Source of the DNA: Chara braunii
Lineage: Eukaryota > Streptophyta > Charophyceae > Charales > Characeae
Length of the DNA stretch: 58,717 nt
NCBI GenBank assembly: GCA_003427395.1
Contig: BFEA01000011.1
Coordinates: 5,493,726 to 5,552,442, forward strand
Direction of reading: 5' to 3'
Below the pieces are notes generated by a model. The model was not told the origin of the DNA, did no database searches, and saw nothing but the letters and a program-made list of their open reading frames with translations. Both the position numbers and the translations under genes were made by a program. Below are positions 30,681 through 42,139 of this stretch, piece by piece. Within the stretch, counting starts at the first letter, position 1; each line of letters begins with the position of its first letter.

Positions 30681-33600
30681 AAAGCATACATAACACCTTC
30701 GACCCACCTTCCCCCCAGTTCATTCTGTCTGAAACCACTCAAGTTACCTGAACTCTCATATATAGTTGTTCATTTAACCTTTTGCAAAACATGTTCTGAC
30801 ATACATAACAAAGCAGAAAGTAATAGTCTTCCATAATATTCTTCAGATACCCAAGGATAAGAGATAGGGGAAGGGATCACACGCGTCAGACGAAGTTATA
30901 CCTGAAGTTCCCTGCCTCCAGAACCCCGCCTGGGCTGCAGCAGAGCTCCCGCAATCGGTGGGGCAACCTCCCACAGAGGCCTTGGCGCGGACCTACGGGT
31001 TGCAATCCCGCCTGCCACCTTCCTCTCGTAACATGGACTAGACTGAGATTGAGAAGGGCAGAAGGAGAAAGTTTAGACGCTCAGATCCAAGAGAGATGCT
31101 CTCAATCTCACTAGAGAGGGCCTCGTTGTCTTGATGCGCCTGAGGGCCCCACAATGGTGGCCAGGAAAAACGCAGCAGCAATCAGTCCAACCCTCGGCCG
31201 GATATAGCGCTAACACTCCCCTGACTGCCCTCCAAGTCGCAGCAGCGACCCGTCGCGAAGAGGAAATGGTGCACAATGGTGACGCTCAAATGGGAAGCAG
31301 CGCTCTGGGCAGCAGCAGTGCCCAGTTTGGTTGTGGTTTCTAATAACAGCCCGGTGCCTTGCGTACCGCAAGCTTAAAGGCACCGTTCCACCCAAATGTG
31401 CCCAACAATTGCACCGCTCTCTCTACATGCCCCCAATGACCGAAGTACCGCAGCACCAAACCTTGGCAATCAGTCTGCAGCAACATTTCAAGTCGTCATG
31501 GTAACTCTTGAACGCACAAACAGTTGTTGCATCAGTCGTCGCAATGGCATGGGGTAGCCGCAGCACAAATATTATGGCCTTAATTATCCTTGCTGTAGCA
31601 GCTCCCTCTGATTGTTATAGCTTAACCCTCGAGTCTTGACAATGGCGGCTCGCCCCGGTGGACGGTGCCCTTTAGTCAATGCTATTGAAGAAAGCAGGTG
31701 TTGTACGGACGGTGCAACGAGAACCGAACTAGCAACAGGTGCTACCTCGATTACTCAGCCGTACCCCTGGCCCTAGCAATAGTACCCCAGCCTGATGCGA
31801 CAGACACCGCAATACTCAGTCAACCGCACTGGCTGCCCCTCCGTCACAGGGGTACCACTGCCCTAATCACAGGCAGTAGTGCACAGCGGAGGCCACCGCC
31901 CTGCACAGCAACAGCGCGGCGCACAGTTACAGCGTCCAACCTTTGTGTATCAGCAGCCCGACTCAGCAGCAACAATCCGTACGTTGTGGCACTGGCAACA
32001 CCTCACTGGAACACAGCAGCCATAGTAGCAACCTGCTCTGAGTATCACCAAGTAACCGACGCATCCCGCCTCCAAAGCCTACTAACACCGCCCTCTAATC
32101 AGCACTGGCCCACTAGCGCCGCGTCAGTGATGACTGGTGGCTTCATACAGCAGCAGTGCCCAGTTTGAGACAGCGTCCTATACATAGCAAGGAACAGCAA
32201 CTTCGCCGGAATACAAACTATCCAGCAGCCGATGTCGCAAAGGCTTACTAACAGCCCATCAAGCACAGCCCGTGCCCATAGCCTGCTGAGAAAGTGCAGC
32301 CGCGGCACAGCCTCCGCAATAGTGGCTAGCTACTATCGGACTCCCAGCAACGACCCTGCAGCAATAGTTGCATCTCATTGGGCAGGCCTCGGTCCGTCTT
32401 AGTGCTGACCACAGCTGTTTCTCCAACCTCCGCAACCAGTCGCCATCGCAGCAACACCAAAAATTTCGACCACAACCAGTCCTCTGCCACTCTCTCTGTT
32501 GCGGTAGTCTAAGCTAGCCGCCACACCTCGCAGTTTAATTTTACTCCATACTAAATAGTAACAACCGCAAAATATACGCTGGTGTTAACTGTGAAGTAGC
32601 AGCATATGTAGCCGCAGTGGCTCTCCAGTGTTGCTGTGTTACAGCTGGCATGGCGAGTTCTTCCCCAATCTTGTACCCAGCGATGTCCCACAACATGAGA
32701 ACACCACTCCTCCTCCCCTGCAGGTTGTTACCCAGCCAGGCATGTCGTCCGTCCCCCCACGGCAACAGTGCGTTGCTGTCGGCTGAGCCAGCAACGGAAG
32801 TAACTTCGGGGTACAGATGTAACCAGTGCCTTAGCATTAGTAGCCCAGCAACCAAAGACTCTTGGTAGTAACCAAGTTCAGAAATACTAGCAATTTGTAT
32901 CGCTCATGCAGCCAAAAACACCCCTATGCCGCGTGACTCAGCAATGGACTCCTCAATAACACACAGGTAGTAATCATAGCTCGTTGTTGCTAAATACCAC
33001 ATCACCAGGAGTAACACACACCCCCTCGCCCTGCCGATCGCACACCCTCTCTCCCTGTCATTTATTTCCTCGTGTTTCTCAATCTTTCTGCCTGATCTTA
33101 GTATACGGATGCATTCGGTCAGTCGCACAGCCGGGTTCACTCAAAAGGAAATCCCGAAGGCAGACTCCTATAGCCCACTAAGTGTCGTAACTCCACAATA
33201 GTGGCAGTGCCAAAAGGCACTCCGCTCAACAACTCAATGACGAAGACCATAAAGATGCCCACCGTCGGGATTAGGATGATGGCCACGGTGCCCCAAGCAC
33301 GCCCATGCAGTTCATGGCCTCGCCCTGGTACTCACCGATTGCGCAGTAGGCAACGGTATCCATCACCAAAACTTGGGGTCATACATAGCCATCTAGCCTT
33401 GTGTGTCGAAAGAGGGGCAACTCTCATCGCTTGGTAGATCACACTCTGCCTGACAAGTGAGTTTCTTACTCTTTCGCCCCGTCTCAACAACATACAAACC
33501 TTTGAGTGAACCTTTCACTACAACTTGGACAGATTCACCCTTTTTTTCATACCTTCTTGTCCCTCAATCCGAGCATTGCGCAGCCTATAACTCATAACAC

Positions 33601-34241
33601 CCAAGAACTAACCACCGAGACCCAATTCTAACCTTACCACTAGACTCGCAACGTCCAAAAACCCCCGTTTAGTATCTTCGTTTGCCAATAACGGCCAAGA
33701 ACCGGCCGAGCAATACGATTTACACTTGTTTTCACTCCCTTCCCCTCTGAATGTACCTGGTGTGAAACCGCGTCCAGGTTCATCCCCTTCCTTTTTTTTT
33801 TTTTTTTTTTGCTTGTCTCGTCTGCTCCCTTCCTCGTGGTGCTGCGCCCTCCGGCGCTATCTTCCTCCTCTCTAACCCTCTCTCTCTCTCTTCCCACCCA
33901 TCCGTCACGTGCGCACTCACCCATCAGCCACGCCCCCAGTCTCTAAACGAAGTCGAGTTTTTTTTTTCTTCTGATACCCGACTGGTATATGCGATGAGGC
34001 TGTGTCGTTGCCCAGTAAGCTGCTCGTAGCTCCTTCCCATTTGAGTCTCCTTCCTCCTAGCTTTCCCGTTGTCTCTCTCTCGTCATCTCCCTCTCGTCAT
34101 CTCCCTCTCCTTCACCTTCCTCCTTCTTTCTGCCATCCCTATGGTGCAGCGTCCAGCACCTAGTTCGGCCAAGCGGGCGTGCAGCAGCGGCACCCCCACC
34201 GCATACTATTACAATCACCCAAATGTCGGGCTGCTCCCGAC

Positions 34242-34320
34242 TTTATGCATGTTGTCCTTGCGCAGGGGCCATGCTAGTCGTCTCTGTATCGCTCCAATCT
34301 TAACAGATGTCACGAAGGAC
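34242..34320 (-). ncRNA. U6 snRNA-like sequence inside right arm
   Basis: Inverted twin of 6,464-6,542. Minus strand: GTCCTTCGTGACATCTG, an intact ACAGAGA box, TAGCATGGCCCCTGCGCA, ending GCATAAA. Two or three differences from the left copy, each closer to or further from consensus U6. No promoter seen. Confidence 0.8.
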
Positions 34321-35405
34321 CACGGCCTCAGAGCACAGATGCCCCGGCAGTCCGTGGATGTATCCACAGGACTAGGCTGTTGGGCTTCGCGACAAGCCCC
34401 GGCCCCGATACCAGCCTCATCCAAGCGCAGCAAAAACGAAAAAAATAGAAGAATAAAAATTAAAAAAAATAAAAATATAAAACTCAAAAAGTTGAAAATT
34501 AATAAAATAAGGAAAACCGGACCCGGAAGGGGGACCGATTGTACCTAGTTCTAGCCTCACAAGCCCGCGGTTGGACTCCCATCAGCAAAACCAAGGGGGA
34601 TAGTCCCACGGAACCCTCAACCCCTTAGCCCTCCTGCGCTCCTCTGCTGCTCCGCTCTTGCCTCGATCCCCGGATCCGCCTGGTGAGAACTTAGTGACGT
34701 AACCTATAGGGCTAAACCCAAGCCTGGATTCAGCAGGCGTAGTCCTCCACATAAATGGTATGGTCAGCCAACCCAGGCCTGCAAACGGTACCTCGGGCCA
34801 TTTTTCCCACGTACGGCCTGCGTCCTTGGCTCCCTAAGGTCGTACCTGGCTATTTCGAGGGCATGGTTCCGCTGGCTTACCACACGCGCCGGCTGAAGCA
34901 TGGCAGGCTGTGGGTCGGGCTCCTCATGGCCTGCCACGACGCCCGTTTACCGCCTCTCCCTCGAGGAAACCCCGCTTGTTGCTCTACTTAGTGCCGCCCT
35001 TCCTTGGCCTCACTGGTGGCTCCTACTATCGATAGTGCAAGGTCAGCCTAGTGCCTACAAACTTGGCATGGTATGACCCCGAACTGCAAGTTCTCAATAA
35101 GTCGGGCGGCGGCCTCCTTTGGTCATAGCCCTCCCAAGCCAACTCTACGTCGTCCGAGACCTTGCCTGTGTGTGCGAGGTTGCGACCACCTCAGAGATTC
35201 TGACGTGACACTCACTCGTCCTACCGACGTCTCATGGGTTCCCTCGACCCAGACTCGGTCGGGCTAACGCGTGCCCACAAAGTGCACGCCCACACACTCC
35301 CTAATAAACACAAATGGGATGCACCCTCAGATATCGTCAGGCGCGCTCTTCCTATAAGCTGCAAAAACGCGCCCAAATACCCTTGTAAAGGTATTCGGGC
35401 CGACA

Positions 35406-36496
35406 GCGTAAGACTTAAAAAAATATATATTATACAATTTGACTATTACAAATTGCATTTCGTAAGTAAACTTGATCCTTTCTTGAAATGTTTTGTAACC
35501 AAAACCTTTCCTTATATATAACTATATATAAGGTTTTGTCAACAAATATATCCCTTTATACTATCACATATAAAATTTCGTGAGCAATATATTTTTTTTT
35601 AAGACTATCATTCATTATACTTCATGTGAAAACATGATTTTTTCATAAAACCGGAGGTCTTATGAGAAATAAGAGGTTTTACGAACAAACTAAATGATTG
35701 CGAACAATTAAACATGACGCTATATAAAAAAAAGTTATCCCTTAGAGGAACTTGTGTTTAACGTTTTAACAAAATTTGATTTCCTCATACTATTAGATAG
35801 TATGTTTTTTTAATAAACCTTAAACACGTTAACTATCATTCTCAAAATTTGATGAATACATAAAAAAAATTGTTTATTTGTTTTTTTTCTTAACCTTTAT
35901 ATTATGGGAACGCACCAATCTGATTAGTTATCCTCGGTAAGAATTAGAATTACAAAAATATATATAACAAAAAATTATAGCATCACTAAGGTTGTCCAAA
36001 TAGAGGGGGAGACTAATTAAAGTGCTCATTTTTACCTTGCGAAACTTATTGAAAGCACAATGTTACTTAGCCTACTTGTTATTCTTGAAAGCGGGGGGAA
36101 AAATTAAAACGAAAAACATAAATAGCAAGAAGGAAAAAAAAAAAAAAAAAAAATCAAAGTAGAGAACGAAAATGGAGAGGATCCAAGAGGGAAGGCTAGA
36201 GGAAAAAATAATAATAATAATAATAATGCATAATAAAAAATTTGTGATGTAATAAGTTACTAATAACTACAATAATAAACTAGCAAAACTAATAAAATAT
36301 TTATGAACCTAAAATATTATAAACCGCCCAGGTATTGTAGGCGAGTTTTTCCTTCTGGTTCTCAATGCTGCTATAAAAGGTTGATTGGGACTAACCTATC
36401 GTGATCCACCAAGAAATCGGTCAGAGCGGACTCATAAAATTTATTACTATTAAAATTAAATATCACAAAAAAAAAACAAAAGAAACAAATAAATAT
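35406..36496. other. AT-rich spacer, no gene
   Basis: Sharp composition change at 35,406. A/T-runs, an (ATA)n tract near 36,205-36,230 and short inverted AT motifs around 35,515-35,535. No coding region or RNA recognised. Confidence 0.6.
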
Positions 36497-36506
36497 GAAC
36501 AATAGT

Positions 36507-36779
36507 TAGGCTACTAGAGTGGCCCGAGGTCGCTTGACCGTCTGGACAAAAAATAATAAAAATAATAAAACTAAAAATAATATTTTGTATTTTATTTTTT
36601 ATTTTAAATTTGGTAAAGAATTTTGATGTGACCCTAGGGCAAAAGTTGTTCAGTTTATTTTTTTGCATAACATAGTTATTTGGGGGATTTTTTAGATTTT
36701 TTTTTTTTTTTTTTTTTACCTTCTCTGGTTCTTGCACGGGTTGGTCACCCGGGCCCTGGGCGGCCAGGCTGGTAGCCTT
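36507..36779 (+). mobile_element. 273-bp non-autonomous element with TIR-like ends
   Basis: Flanked by a perfect 10-bp direct repeat GAACAATAGT (36,497-36,506 and 36,780-36,789). Ends AGGCTACTAG and CTGGTAGCCT are inverted copies with one mismatch. Non-coding: a GC-rich 5' end, (AAT)-rich middle, a conserved 'aaaagttgttcagttt' and 'gcataacatag' stretch, a 23-T run and a GC-rich end. Both ends match the larger reverse-transcriptase-bearing element at 52,368-57,042, so it appears to be an internally deleted or trans-mobilised relative. Confidence 0.85.
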
Positions 36780-37126
36780 GAACAATAGTGAATAAATTTG
36801 GTTCCTTGATACTATAACATATTAAAATTATGTTTAAATTTTATCGCTTTTGTTTTGTGAGCATGCCTTATCCATATTACTATGGACCATTTATGAGTTA
36901 CAAAAACTAAGAAATGATTGATAGATAAAATTATCAATTCAATCATATCATGGTTATGATAAAACGTCGTGCATGTTCATGTAATTTGTGTTGCTTACAT
37001 AATCTGTTTTATTACAAGAAAAATGAGTTGAACGAGAGGGAAAAAAAGTATGAGTGACAAATATGTTTATATATAGTTCAGACAAAGTTAGATCATGAAC
37101 AAATATTGGGTTAACGACCGAACACG

Positions 37127-37127
<1 letters not shown>

Positions 37128-37158
<31 letters not shown>

Positions 37159-37255
37159 AAAACAGAGGAAGGTAGTCAAAACCTCGGAAGTGCACGGTGA
37201 GGTGACGTAGCGCGTGTAGCCCGAAGCTGCCTAGTCACTGAGCTATAGTCGGACC
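37128..37255 (-). repeat. tRNA-derived SINE-like sequence
   Basis: On minus: an A box within TATAGCTCAGTGACTAGGCA (37,247-37,228), then about 43 bases to a B-box-like GGTTTTGACTACC (about 37,184-37,172), then a T-run (plus-strand A-run 37,128-37,155). The order of head, body and T/A tail suits a Pol III-transcribed short element. The B box is weak and no cloverleaf can be closed. Confidence 0.4.
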
Positions 37256-38005
37256 GCCATATCTGACTACTTGTTAACGGATCTCCACACGTGGTTGCTT
37301 GTAAGTTGTTGCGTGCGTACTGGCGTGAGTTGGGAGTCGCGTTGGGGCAGAGTGTTGTGCGCTATATACCTGTTATGTAACCTGTTGTATAACTGATCGA
37401 CGAGCATGGACTCGGCAGTCTTTGGTGCGTAACTTACGAAATTGATGCCATTTTTGGCGCAGACCTGTGGGACGCCGTTTTAGGCGCTGATTTGTTGAGA
37501 GAGTTGGAGGAGCATAAAGAGGATGCAGGTAGTGAAGTTCTGTTTGAGGTATTCTAGTTGGAAACGTTTCTATTTATAAATCGAAGATTGAAAACCTTGT
37601 TGTGAGGAACTTTGGCATGCATCGTTTGAGGGCTACTAGGGTTACGTGTATTATTCGTGTTTTGGTTTATTTCTAAAATTGCATGTATTGTTTCGTTGTA
37701 GATTAGCTTTAGTGCTATTTCCGAAATTGCCTGTTTCGTGACTTGTTTTTTCCGAAGTTTAGTTTTTGACTTGGAGTGTTGTGTTCGGATTATTTTTATT
37801 ATGGGTTTTGTGTTTTGTAGGGTAGGAATTTTCCTTCCCCTTTTTGCCTTCCCCTGTTTGCTATTTGTTGTTTTAGCTTATGTGGATTTACTGTGTAGGA
37901 TATAACCGTTCGATGTTTGCCGCTAGGTGTCATTTTTATGGCCTCTAAGTATTTAGGGCACTGCCATGCCTGTTCCTGGGTTAACGTTGTTTGATTAGCT
38001 ATACC
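37256..38005. other. No recognisable gene
   Basis: GT-rich sequence without long frames; nothing recognised. Confidence 0.5.
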
Positions 38006-38009
38006 TTGC

Positions 38010-38600
38010 ATTGGATTTCGTTTCTATAGGTGGGCAACTCTATTTCACTCTGTTACTGTTATTTAGTTCGATGCTTGGTGCGTGTGATGGTGGGATTGAA
38101 ATACGAACGCATTGGAATCAAAATAGGTGGGCGACCCTAATTCGTTCTGTCGTCGGTGTTCGTTTTAAGTGGGGTGATGACATGGTAGTGTTCGATATGA
38201 ATTTTAGTTTGACTTGGTTAGATATTCCTTGCTCGAACTGAATGGCTTTCGTTTTTATAGGTTGGCAACCCTACTTTATTATGTTGCGGTTGCTTAAGTT
38301 CGATGATTCGTGCGGTAGTTTTTATTTTAAGTATGGAGATTGTTGTGTGTTGGCTGGTCGTTGATAGGAATGGAGACGGTCTTCGTGGTAGAGTTGGGGG
38401 AAATAGGAATTTCAGTTATTTGACTTAGCTAGATATTCCTTGCTCGAACTGAATGACTTTTGTTTTTATAGGTGGGCAACCCTGCTTTTTTCTGCTGCCG
38501 CTGTTTAAGTTCAACACTTCGTGCGGTAGTTTTTATTTTTGAGTATGTAAGGCGTTGGATAATCGTTGATCGTTGATAGGAATGGAGATGGTCTTCGTGG
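38010..38600 (+). repeat. Tandem repeat, about 211-bp period
   Basis: 'gatattccttgctcgaactg' starts at 38,221 and 38,432 (offset 211). Downstream 'tttttataggttggcaaccc' and 'gcggtagtttttatttt' are also repeated. A weaker upstream copy begins at about 38,020 ('ataggtgggcaac'). Each unit contains a small GGTTG/CAACC stem. Not coding. Confidence 0.7.
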
Positions 38601-38691
38601 TTGGGTTGGTGTTGTGCTACAGTAAGGAGTGTGGTAAACTGTTTTCGTAGAAGGGTCGGTGCGGGATTGGGTTAAAAAGTGAGGACACTGT

Positions 38692-39303
38692 TGTCGGAGC
38701 GAATACCCTGACAAGGGTATCCGCCCCGGTTTTTACAAATGACAGAAAATAAAGTTCGGGTCAAAATAGGCCGTGCAAGGCACGGCCGCGTCTGTGACTT
38801 ACCTTGGCTAAGATAGAGGGTATGTGGGCACGCAGTTTTAAGGCGAGCGTGTGATTCCTCCGTTTGATTGTGCAGCCGGCATAGTTGACCGGCCTGATTC
38901 TTGCTATAGATCAGGATAAGGAATAACAGTTTTTTTCTGGGATCGGCACGTTTGACTGGTGGTAGGCTAGGACGCGAGGAGAGGGGCGCGAGGCAGCCAC
39001 TGGCGCAAGTTGGGCAAGCGTGCACGGAGGCCTAGCGGCCACGCGCTCAGTTGTAGGTGGGAATAAAGACCCGGGAAGTGTTCTTGGGCTTGAGCGTGGC
39101 ACCACATCACCTTATATGGGTTTTCACATGTGTTGGGCTCAGGTTTGGGCTTAGCCCTATAGGTTACGGTTCTGGACTGTTGCTGCGAGGGTACGGGGAT
39201 CGAGGCCAGCGGACGGCGGCGCAGGAGCATTGGAGCATTGAAGGGTTGAGGGGTTGAGGGTCCCACGCTGCCCTTGTGCGGTGTCGGACCGATGCGCTCG
39301 ACA
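38692..39303 (+). repeat. Short copy of the large unit: TGTCGG start joined to CTCGACA end
   Basis: 612 bases. Starts TGTCGGAGCGAATACCCTGA with the palindrome (one loop-side change), passes the 'ggcttagccctatagg' and 'gggatcgaggccagcg' landmarks, then ends GGACCGATGCGCTCGACA, the same end that abuts the primer site at 26,628. Everything between (GCTG zone, arrays, most of the 1.53-kb block) is missing. It reads as an internally deleted solo LTR. Flanks CACTGT and CTATGT are only similar, not a proven target duplication. Confidence 0.7.
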
Positions 39304-39459
39304 CTATGTATGCAGGGATGGGGCTCCACGCTCTTTGTGGGGCAAGACAACCTGTCGTCCTTGTCTTTTACTATCTCAATGATGTAATTGCCTTGGGCAC
39401 TGGGCCCTGTTAATAAAAGTGCAATTTCGGGTAAAATATATATATATATATTATATGAA

Positions 39460-39565
39460 AACAAAATATGTTATGCAGAAGAATAAACTGAACAACATTC
39501 GCCTCAACGTTACATCTCAACTCTTTACCACATTTGAAATAAAAATAAAATACGAAAAACCAACA
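39460..39565 (-). repeat. Fragment of the 273-bp/RT element family
   Basis: Plus strand 'tatgttatgcagaagaataa' and 'actgaacaac...gcctcaacgttacatctc' is the reverse of the conserved 3' segment at 36,605-36,670 and 52,565-52,635. No ends preserved. Confidence 0.6.
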
Positions 39566-39702
39566 ATGCTAATGAATATTAGAAAATATATTACAATAAT
39601 GAAATTATTGAGTGTGCGAGCGTGTTTTTGACACCACCATCTTTGGCGTCTTTTTTTTTTTTTTTTTTTGAACAAATGTTATGAAATTTTATATATGTGT
39701 AT

Positions 39703-39887
39703 NNNNNNNNNNNNNNNNNNNNNNNNNNNNNNNNNNNNNNNNNNNNNNNNNNNNNNNNNNNNNNNNNNNNNNNNNNNNNNNNNNNNNNNNNNNNNNNNNN
39801 NNNNNNNNNNNNNNNNNNNNNNNNNNNNNNNNNNNNNNNNNNNNNNNNNNNNNNNNNNNNNNNNNNNNNNNNNNNNNNNNNNNNNNN
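39703..39887. other. Assembly gap (185 N)
   Basis: Flanked by a T-run at 39,652-39,669 and an A-run at 39,888-39,908. Open frames across it are artefacts. Confidence 0.95.
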
Positions 39888-40090
39888 AAAAAAAAAAAAA
39901 AAAAAAAAGTGGGCAAGCAAGTTTTGACACGACTATCTTTACCAATTTTTCATTATTGTTTGGCTTAACAGAATGCCTTCAAAAATAAGAGGTAGATATG
40001 TTACATTACAAAGAACTCACGAATAAATATTCAGCAGTAAATAATAATATTTAGGGGCCAAAATCATTTTTGGGGGAGTCTAACGCGCTT

Positions 40091-40105
40091 CGGGTTCGAG
40101 CCCCG
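40091..40105 (+). other. Isolated B-box / T-arm-like motif
   Basis: CGGGTTCGAGCCCCG contains a perfect GGTTCGAGCCC B box. No A box or acceptor stem is found upstream, so it is at best the 3' half of a tRNA-derived sequence. Confidence 0.3.
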
Positions 40106-40109
40106 TACT

Positions 40110-41200
40110 TGGACCTGAACGCCTGAACGTTTGGGGGTCAGCTTAGGGGCCTCCGTACATTTGGCTTGACAACCCTATGTATATATATATTAGAGGCATA
40201 AAAAAAAAAAAAAAGTGCTCGAGCAAGTTTTTACACCACCATCTTTTACGAATTTTCATTTATTTTTCGCTCCGTAAAATTGTTTGAAAATTTATATAGA
40301 TGTACTGCAACTCCAACCTTCAGAAGCGACGGATCTAGTGAAGTCAGCCTTTCCTGGGTGACTGCCACAACCATGAAAAACTAGCGGCAACTTTTAACAG
40401 CAAGGTTCGAGCATACTACTCAATCCAGCCACTCACTCGTTTAGCTGCAAACGGTCCGCACGATTATCTGACTACAAGTGGCTTGGTCGATAGCCCTCTC
40501 AGTCTCTTTCTCTCAATAGAATCAGATGACCCTCGCATCGGTTAGCAGGCAGGTTTCCGGTCTTACCGTTGGCCTCACTCCCTTCACCGACAGTCGAGAA
40601 ATGGGTAGAGCATTCGCTAATAAGTAAACCTCGAATCTCTCGACCGACAACACGTCCTCGCTACTCTCAATCAGTGGATGAGCAGTGTCTAGCTCAGTTG
40701 GTAAGTCTATAGCCCTACCTCCCACTTCTCGCTACTCCAGATGTCAGCGCCTTGGTTCGCAAGTATACACATAACCTCGTTGTTCCCCACAGATGTATAC
40801 GCCGCTATTAGAAGTTGTGTGCACTAAGAGTCGACACGTCGGGCAACACACCGGTCAACAGGTGTTGCTCGCTCCCCGCTAGCTGGACCGACGATCGATG
40901 GATGAGTGATATCCTTGCTGGAATAGCTAGGCCATCAATCTCCCGCAGCTAGCTTCTCGTTCTCCCGCCGATGAAACGGTCAAACCCCGAATAAAAACTT
41001 CTGCAAAGGCCCGAAAGTATTCGTTGTCATTCTCAAACCGCCACTTCGAGTGCAACTCTCGCGCCTCATGCTACCAAGATCGCTGCTCCACTCCGGAATC
41101 TGCACTCACCACCATTTTTACACAATTACAAAATCTCGAACCCTTCTCATCCTTTCGTGCGAATGCAACTAGTTGCCCATACGACTAGGTTCACTCACCA
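40110..41200. other. No recognisable gene
   Basis: C-rich, many short frames, none convincing. TAGCTCAGTTGGTAAG at 40,690-40,705 is an excellent A-box match without a B box at normal distance. Confidence 0.45.
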
Positions 41201-41203
41201 AAG

Positions 41204-41827
41204 GCTGGGAGAGTCTCCATAAGATTGAAGAGCCCAGTGCTATGTTTATTTTCAATTGTCTGAAGGACCAGACATGTTCCCATAAGATTGGGTGGTCTGG
41301 TTGCTTTGACTTGCGAGGGTTACTTATGTTTGACTTTCAGGGACCAAGTATTTTTCCATAAGATTGGATAGCTTGGTTACTTTATTTTCTTTGAGTTTTC
41401 TTGTAAAAGGACTGGATAGATTATCATAAGATTGGGTGGTCTGGTCCGGAGTCACGCACATGTTGAAACCAAAAGGGTATATTTCTATAGTATTTTACTT
41501 ATGAACAGGCTAGTCAGACATTTTTCCATAAGATTGGATGGTATGGCTATAGCTTATCACCAACTGAAGAGAGTATGAATTAAGAATGAACCCGTGGTAA
41601 GAAGGGACAACCTGAACCTTGATCTAAGATGATCGATTCAGTCATATGTTACCTTAAAAGACTAAGTGATGATCATTATATATAACTTAGATACTTAAAT
41701 AGTTCAGGGTGACTAGGTTGGACAGCCTAGTCATATGCCCAAGGAAGAGAAAAGTTGTAGTGCCCAGTGTTTGTGTATATTCAATGGTTGAGCTAGACAG
41801 GTTTCCATAAGATTGGATGGTTTAGCT
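41204..41827 (+). repeat. Hairpin array, class C (CCA-TAAGAT-TGG head)
   Basis: About six hairpins with a CATAAGATTGG core. The inner stem is TCCA/TGGA in most units and CCCA/TGGG in the unit at 41,267-41,301, a compensating change. Outer stems covary: CTGGG/CCCAG (41,207-41,236), ACCAGAC/GTCTGGT (41,267-41,301), ACCAAG/GCTTGGT (41,343-41,377), GGACTGGA/TCTGGTCC with wobble pairs (41,409-41,447) and AGCTAGAC/GTTTAGCT (41,791-41,827). The 7-bp hairpin GACTAGG/CCTAGTC at about 41,710-41,731 looks like a unit that has lost its head. Confidence 0.88.
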
Positions 41828-42139
41828 TTATGTCTTATGTAAGTTGGGTATAAGGGATAAATCATTGAAAGACTACGAATTATTGTTTGATAAGATTGAC
41901 TTTGGGATTGGTGAGAGTACTTACCTTTGTGGTTTGGCCTTGCATATGGCTGAGTGAGATCACTACCTGGTTTAAGTTTCAGTTTGATAGGTAGGTGCTT
42001 TAGATGCCCGCTATGTGCTAGAGTTATAAGAGTTAGTTTCAATTTCTGCATTTTCTTACCGAATTTTTTTGCTTAGGTCAATTTTTACATTTTCTGGGAC
42101 CATTTGTTGTATTTGGTTTTATATAAATGTTAGTAAGTT

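Larger units (their letters stand above)
26628..35405 (-). repeat. Candidate giant LTR (8.78 kb)
   Basis: The right arm plus the 1.53-kb block run without interruption from TGTCGGCCCG (35,405) to GCTCGACA (26,628), followed by the primer-binding site. The outer ends are inverted (TGTCG/CGACA). The same start and the same end delimit the units at 45,833-58,372 (net of the inserted element) and the short copy 38,692-39,303. The internal TTAGCG/TGTCGC junction is the argument against: it may instead mark a conventional LTR start preceded by the 3' region of an upstream element. Confidence 0.5.
28156..35405 (-). repeat. Right arm of 7.3-kb inverted repeat
   Basis: Inverted copy of 5,368-12,646, about 7.25 kb. 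Small indels and substitutions throughout (for example, the purine tracts differ in length) show that it is not an assembly mirror. Homology ends exactly at CGACA (35,401-35,405); beyond it the sequence is unrelated AT-rich DNA. Confidence 0.85.

Noticed and set aside
39591-39988. Several ORFs around 39.7 kb
   Set aside because: Built from N and poly-A/T runs.
40690-40705. tRNA gene suggested by an A box (TAGCTCAGTTGGTAAG)
   Set aside because: No B box or acceptor stem at a plausible distance.
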